Source: Streptomyces fagopyri
GTDB taxonomy: Bacteria; Actinomycetota; Actinomycetes; Streptomycetales; Streptomycetaceae
DNA: 64,000 nucleotides
Reading direction: 5' to 3'
Assembly (NCBI RefSeq): GCF_009498275.1
Contig: NZ_CP045643.1
Coordinates: forward strand, 5,642,001-5,706,000
The notes under the pieces: model-generated
What the model saw: only the letters and a program-made list of their open reading frames with translations
What the model was told of the DNA's origin: nothing
Database searches by the model: none
Made by a program: the position numbers and the translations under genes
In this document: positions 61,456-64,000 of the stretch, in pieces
How positions within the stretch are numbered: the stretch's first letter is position 1
How the letters are laid out: the number at the start of each line of letters is the position of its first letter

Positions 61456-63758
61456 GCAACGAGACCGTGACCGCGGCTGCCGCGGCGACCGAGACGGGAC
61501 CGGAGCCGCTGCCCCACGGGCTCGGCGTGTCACTGCCCGCCGCGGAGGCCCGCGCCAAGACGGAGGGCACCTTCCCGTACGCGGCCGACCTGTGGGCCGA
61601 GGGCCTGCTCTGGGCGGCCGTCCTCAGGTCGCCCCACCCGCACGCGCGCATCCTGTCGATCGACACCAGCCACGCGCGCGAGATGCCCGGCGTACGCGCG
61701 GTCATCACCCACGAGGACGTGCCCGGCGCCGCCCTGCACGGCCGGGGCAGAGCCGACCGCCCCGTCTTCGCCTCCGAGGTCGTGCGCCACCACGGCGAGC
61801 CCATCGCCGCCGTCGCCGCCGACCACCCCGACACCGCCCGGATGGCCGCGGCCGCCGTCATCGTCGAGTACGAGGTCCTCGACCCGGTCACCGACCCGGA
61901 GCAGGCCTTCGAAGCCGAACCGCTGCACCCCGACGGCAACCTGATCCGGCACATCCCGCTGCGCCACGGCGACCCCGACGCGGCCGGCGAGGTCGTCGTC
62001 GAGGGCCTGTACCGCATCGGCCGCCAGGACCCGGCCCCGATCGGCGCGGAGGCCGGCCTCGCCGTACCCCGCCCCGACGGCGGGGTGGAGCTCTACATCG
62101 CTTCCACCGACCCGCACACCGACCGCGACACGGCCGCCGCCTGCTACGGCCTGGAGCCCGAGCGCGTGAAGGTCGTCGTCACCGGCGTGCCCGGCGCCAC
62201 CGCGGACCGCGAGGACCAGGGCTTCCAGCTCCCGCTCGGACTGCTGGCACTGAAGACCGGCTGCCCGGTGAAACTCACCGCTACGCGCGAGGAGTCCTTC
62301 CTCGGCCACGCCCACCGCCACCCCACCCTGCTGCGTTACCGCCACCACGCGGACGGCGACGGCAAGCTGGTGAAGGTCGAGGCGCAGATCCTGCTCGACG
62401 CCGGCGCCTACGCCGACACGTCCTCGGAGTCCCTGGCCGCGGCGGTCTCCTTCGCCTGCGGCCCCTACGTCGTCCCGAACGCCTTCATCGAGGGCTGGGC
62501 CGTACGCACCAACAACCCGCCCTCCGGCCATGTGCGCGGCGAGGGCGCCATGCAGGTCTGCGCCGCCTACGAGGCGCAGATGGACAAGCTGGCGAAGAAG
62601 CTCGGCGTCGACCCGGCGGAGCTGCGCCTGCGCAACGCCATGGCCACCGGCGACGTGCTGCCGACCGGTCAGACGGTGACCTGCCCCGCCCCGGTCGCGG
62701 AACTCCTCCAGGCCGTACGGGACTTCCCGCTCCCCGCGCTCCCCAAGGACACGCCCGAGGACGAGTGGCTGCTCCCTGGCGGCCCCGAGGGCGCGGGCGA
62801 GCCCGGTGCCGTGCGCCGCGGAGTCGGCTACGGCCTCGGCATGGTCCACATGCTCGGCGCGGAGGGCGCGGACGAGGTCTCCACCGCCACGGTCAAGGTC
62901 CACGACGGTGTCGCCACGGTGCTCTGCGCGGCCGTCGAGACCGGCCAGGGCTTCACCACGCTGGCCCGGCAGATCGTCCAGGAGACGCTCGGTATCGACG
63001 AGGTGCACGTGGCAGCGGTCGACACCGACCAGCCGCCCGCCGGACCGAGCTGCCGGGGCCGCCACACCTGGGTGTCGGGCGGAGCGGTCGAACGCGCGGC
63101 GAAGATGGTCCGTACGCAGCTGCTGCAGCCCCTGGCGCACAAGTTCGGCATGTCCACCGAGCTGCTCCAGATCACCGACGGCAAGATCACGTCGTACGAC
63201 GGTGTGCTCTCCACGACCGTCACCGAGGCGATGGACGGCAAGGAGCTGTGGGCCACCGCGCAGTGCCGCCCGCACCCGACCGAGCCGCTGGACGCCGCGG
63301 GACAGGGCGACGCCTTCGTGGGTCTCGCCTTCTGCGCGATCCGCGCGGTCGTGGACGTGGACATCGAGCTGGGCTCGGTACGGGTCGTCGAACTCGCGCT
63401 CGCCCAGGACGTCGGCCGGATCCTCAACCCGGCGCAGCTCACCGCCCGGATCGAGGCGGGCGTCACCCAGGGCGTCGGAGCGGCGCTCAGCGAGAACCTG
63501 CGCACCGCGCGCGGCCTGGTCCGGCACCCCGACCTGACCGGCTACGCCCTCCCGACCGCCCTGGACGCGCCCGACATCCGCATCGTCAAGCTCGTCGAGG
63601 AGCGGGACGTCGTCGCGCCCTTCGGCGCCAAGGCGGTCAGCGCGGTGCCGGTCGTGACGTCCCCGGCCGCCGTCGCGTCCGCCGTACGGGCGGCGACCGG
63701 GCGCCCGGTCAACCGCCTCCCGATCCGCCCGCAGGCCGCGGTGGTGACGAACGCATGA
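61452..63758 (+). CDS. molybdopterin-type large subunit with diverged active-site motifs
   Basis: 768 residues, overall fold and order of CoxL/XdhA: SLPAAEARAKTEGTFPYAADL at the start, TATREESFLGHAHRHP, VETGQGFTTLARQ, and a C-terminal domain ending near APFGAKAV. Three hallmark motifs are changed: the GGGFGGK loop is TGVPGATADREDQGF, FRGFG is VRGEG, and the catalytic-Glu motif GVGE is AVSA (about residues 720-723, GAKAVSAVP). Xanthine oxidase chemistry needs that Glu, so ordinary hydroxylase activity is doubtful. GTG 61452 overlaps the 2Fe-2S stop. Coding looks intact, not decaying. Confidence 0.87.
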   Translation: MSNETVTAAAAATETGPEPLPHGLGVSLPAAEARAKTEGTFPYAADLWAEGLLWAAVLRSPHPHARILSIDTSHAREMPGVRAVITHEDVPGAALHGRGRADRPVFASEVVRHHGEPIAAVAADHPDTARMAAAAVIVEYEVLDPVTDPEQAFEAEPLHPDGNLIRHIPLRHGDPDAAGEVVVEGLYRIGRQDPAPIGAEAGLAVPRPDGGVELYIASTDPHTDRDTAAACYGLEPERVKVVVTGVPGATADREDQGFQLPLGLLALKTGCPVKLTATREESFLGHAHRHPTLLRYRHHADGDGKLVKVEAQILLDAGAYADTSSESLAAAVSFACGPYVVPNAFIEGWAVRTNNPPSGHVRGEGAMQVCAAYEAQMDKLAKKLGVDPAELRLRNAMATGDVLPTGQTVTCPAPVAELLQAVRDFPLPALPKDTPEDEWLLPGGPEGAGEPGAVRRGVGYGLGMVHMLGAEGADEVSTATVKVHDGVATVLCAAVETGQGFTTLARQIVQETLGIDEVHVAAVDTDQPPAGPSCRGRHTWVSGGAVERAAKMVRTQLLQPLAHKFGMSTELLQITDGKITSYDGVLSTTVTEAMDGKELWATAQCRPHPTEPLDAAGQGDAFVGLAFCAIRAVVDVDIELGSVRVVELALAQDVGRILNPAQLTARIEAGVTQGVGAALSENLRTARGLVRHPDLTGYALPTALDAPDIRIVKLVEERDVVAPFGAKAVSAVPVVTSPAAVASAVRAATGRPVNRLPIRPQAAVVTNA

Positions 63759-63922
63759 CCACGTCAGGGCCGCTGGGCGAGGGACCCCGGCAGCCGGGGG
63801 ACGGCGACGGGGACCTGCCGCGCTACGAACCCCCGCCCAGTGCCGGCAAGCTGATGATCTGGGTGGTGCTGTTCTTCGTGGCGGCCCTCGCGGTCGTCCT
63901 GGGCGGCGTGTACTTCACCTGA
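63755..63922 (+). CDS. 55-residue single-pass membrane protein
   Basis: Starts ATG 63755, overlapping the large-subunit stop as ATGA, so it is translationally coupled. The first 30 residues are hydrophilic (Gly/Asp/Pro-rich), then one C-terminal helix LMIWVVLFFVAALAVVLGGVYF. A tail-anchored topology with the N-terminus inside is likely. It could tether the soluble oxidoreductase to the membrane. No family recognised. Confidence 0.78.
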   Translation: MTTSGPLGEGPRQPGDGDGDLPRYEPPPSAGKLMIWVVLFFVAALAVVLGGVYFT

Positions 63923-63937
63923 GAGCGGCGGGCGCGA

Positions 63938-63998
63938 GCCCTGACGTTCCGGGGCCAGAGCGCTCGGGCCGGCGTGTGCCCTGATGTTCCGGGGGCCA
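63938..63998. repeat. 20-base direct repeat, 40-base period, at the window end
   Basis: GCCCTGACGTTCCGGGGCCA (63938-63957) recurs as GCCCTGATGTTCCGGGGGCC plus A (63978-63998). It follows the last operon; the window ends before its extent can be judged. Confidence 0.7.
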
Positions 63999-64000
63999 CA

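Overview
The window is very GC-rich, with long operons joined by ATGA/GTGA stop-start overlaps, frequent GTG/TTG starts, LAETG-type sorting signals and several sugar ABC importers that lack their own ATPase. This points to a Streptomyces chromosome core. From memory, the gene order (two Ser/Thr kinases, prfB, ftsE-ftsX, S41 protease, smpB-ssrA, matAB, narK-nnaR, ECF sigma/anti-sigma, helicase, malic enzyme, HU, murA, YqgE, GlcNAc-type ABC cluster) matches the S. coelicolor SCO2940s-SCO2980s region. The alpha-xyloside operon next to ssrA looks extra relative to that order.

Layout. 1-6.3 kb (minus): three tandem GT2/CDP-glycerol glycerophosphotransferase fusions for cell-wall polymer synthesis. 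6.4-10.1 kb (minus): alpha-glucoside-type ABC importer. 10.6-14.1 kb (minus): FHA-FtsK/SpoIIIE-like protein, divergent from the kinases pkaA and pkaB (14.6-17.8 kb); pkaA carries a 22-Gln tract. 18.4-25.0 kb: prfB, LAETG surface protein, small zinc-ribbon membrane protein, ftsEX, S41 protease, smpB and tmRNA. 25.5-31.9 kb (minus): five-gene alpha-xyloside operon (binding protein, two permeases, GH31 alpha-xylosidase, LacI regulator) behind two palindromic operators, one of them on the predicted transcription start. 32.0-34.6 kb: divergent MFS/LysR pair. 34.7-40.0 kb: matA-matB-acyltransferase, a poly-GlcNAc type exopolysaccharide operon. 40.2-42.9 kb: narK-nnaR with a GlnR-like box. 42.8-48.3 kb: DUF1772 protein, CGNR regulator, ECF sigma/anti-sigma pair and HelD-like helicase. 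48.7-53.7 kb: ACT-domain malic enzyme, HU, murA, YqgE and DUF3039. 53.9-58.7 kb: amino-sugar ABC importer with an intracellular GH20 hexosaminidase behind a DasR-like dre site. 59.0-63.9 kb: a molybdenum-hydroxylase-like operon.

The last operon is the most unusual part. Its FAD and 2Fe-2S modules keep their motifs. The 2Fe-2S subunit, however, carries a low-complexity N-terminal extension of about 300 residues. The large molybdopterin-type subunit has lost three hallmark motifs, including the catalytic Glu of the xanthine oxidase family. A 55-residue single-pass membrane protein is translationally coupled at the end. The operon could be an inactive scaffold or an enzyme with a re-designed active site.

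The second theme is cell-surface carbohydrate: glycerophosphate polymers, MatAB exopolysaccharide with hexapeptide repeats in MatA, the LAETG protein, FtsEX and MurA, close to two Ser/Thr kinases and an FHA protein that could read phospho-Thr. The third theme is sugar uptake: three importers without ATPase genes, presumably energised by a shared MsiK-type ATPase.
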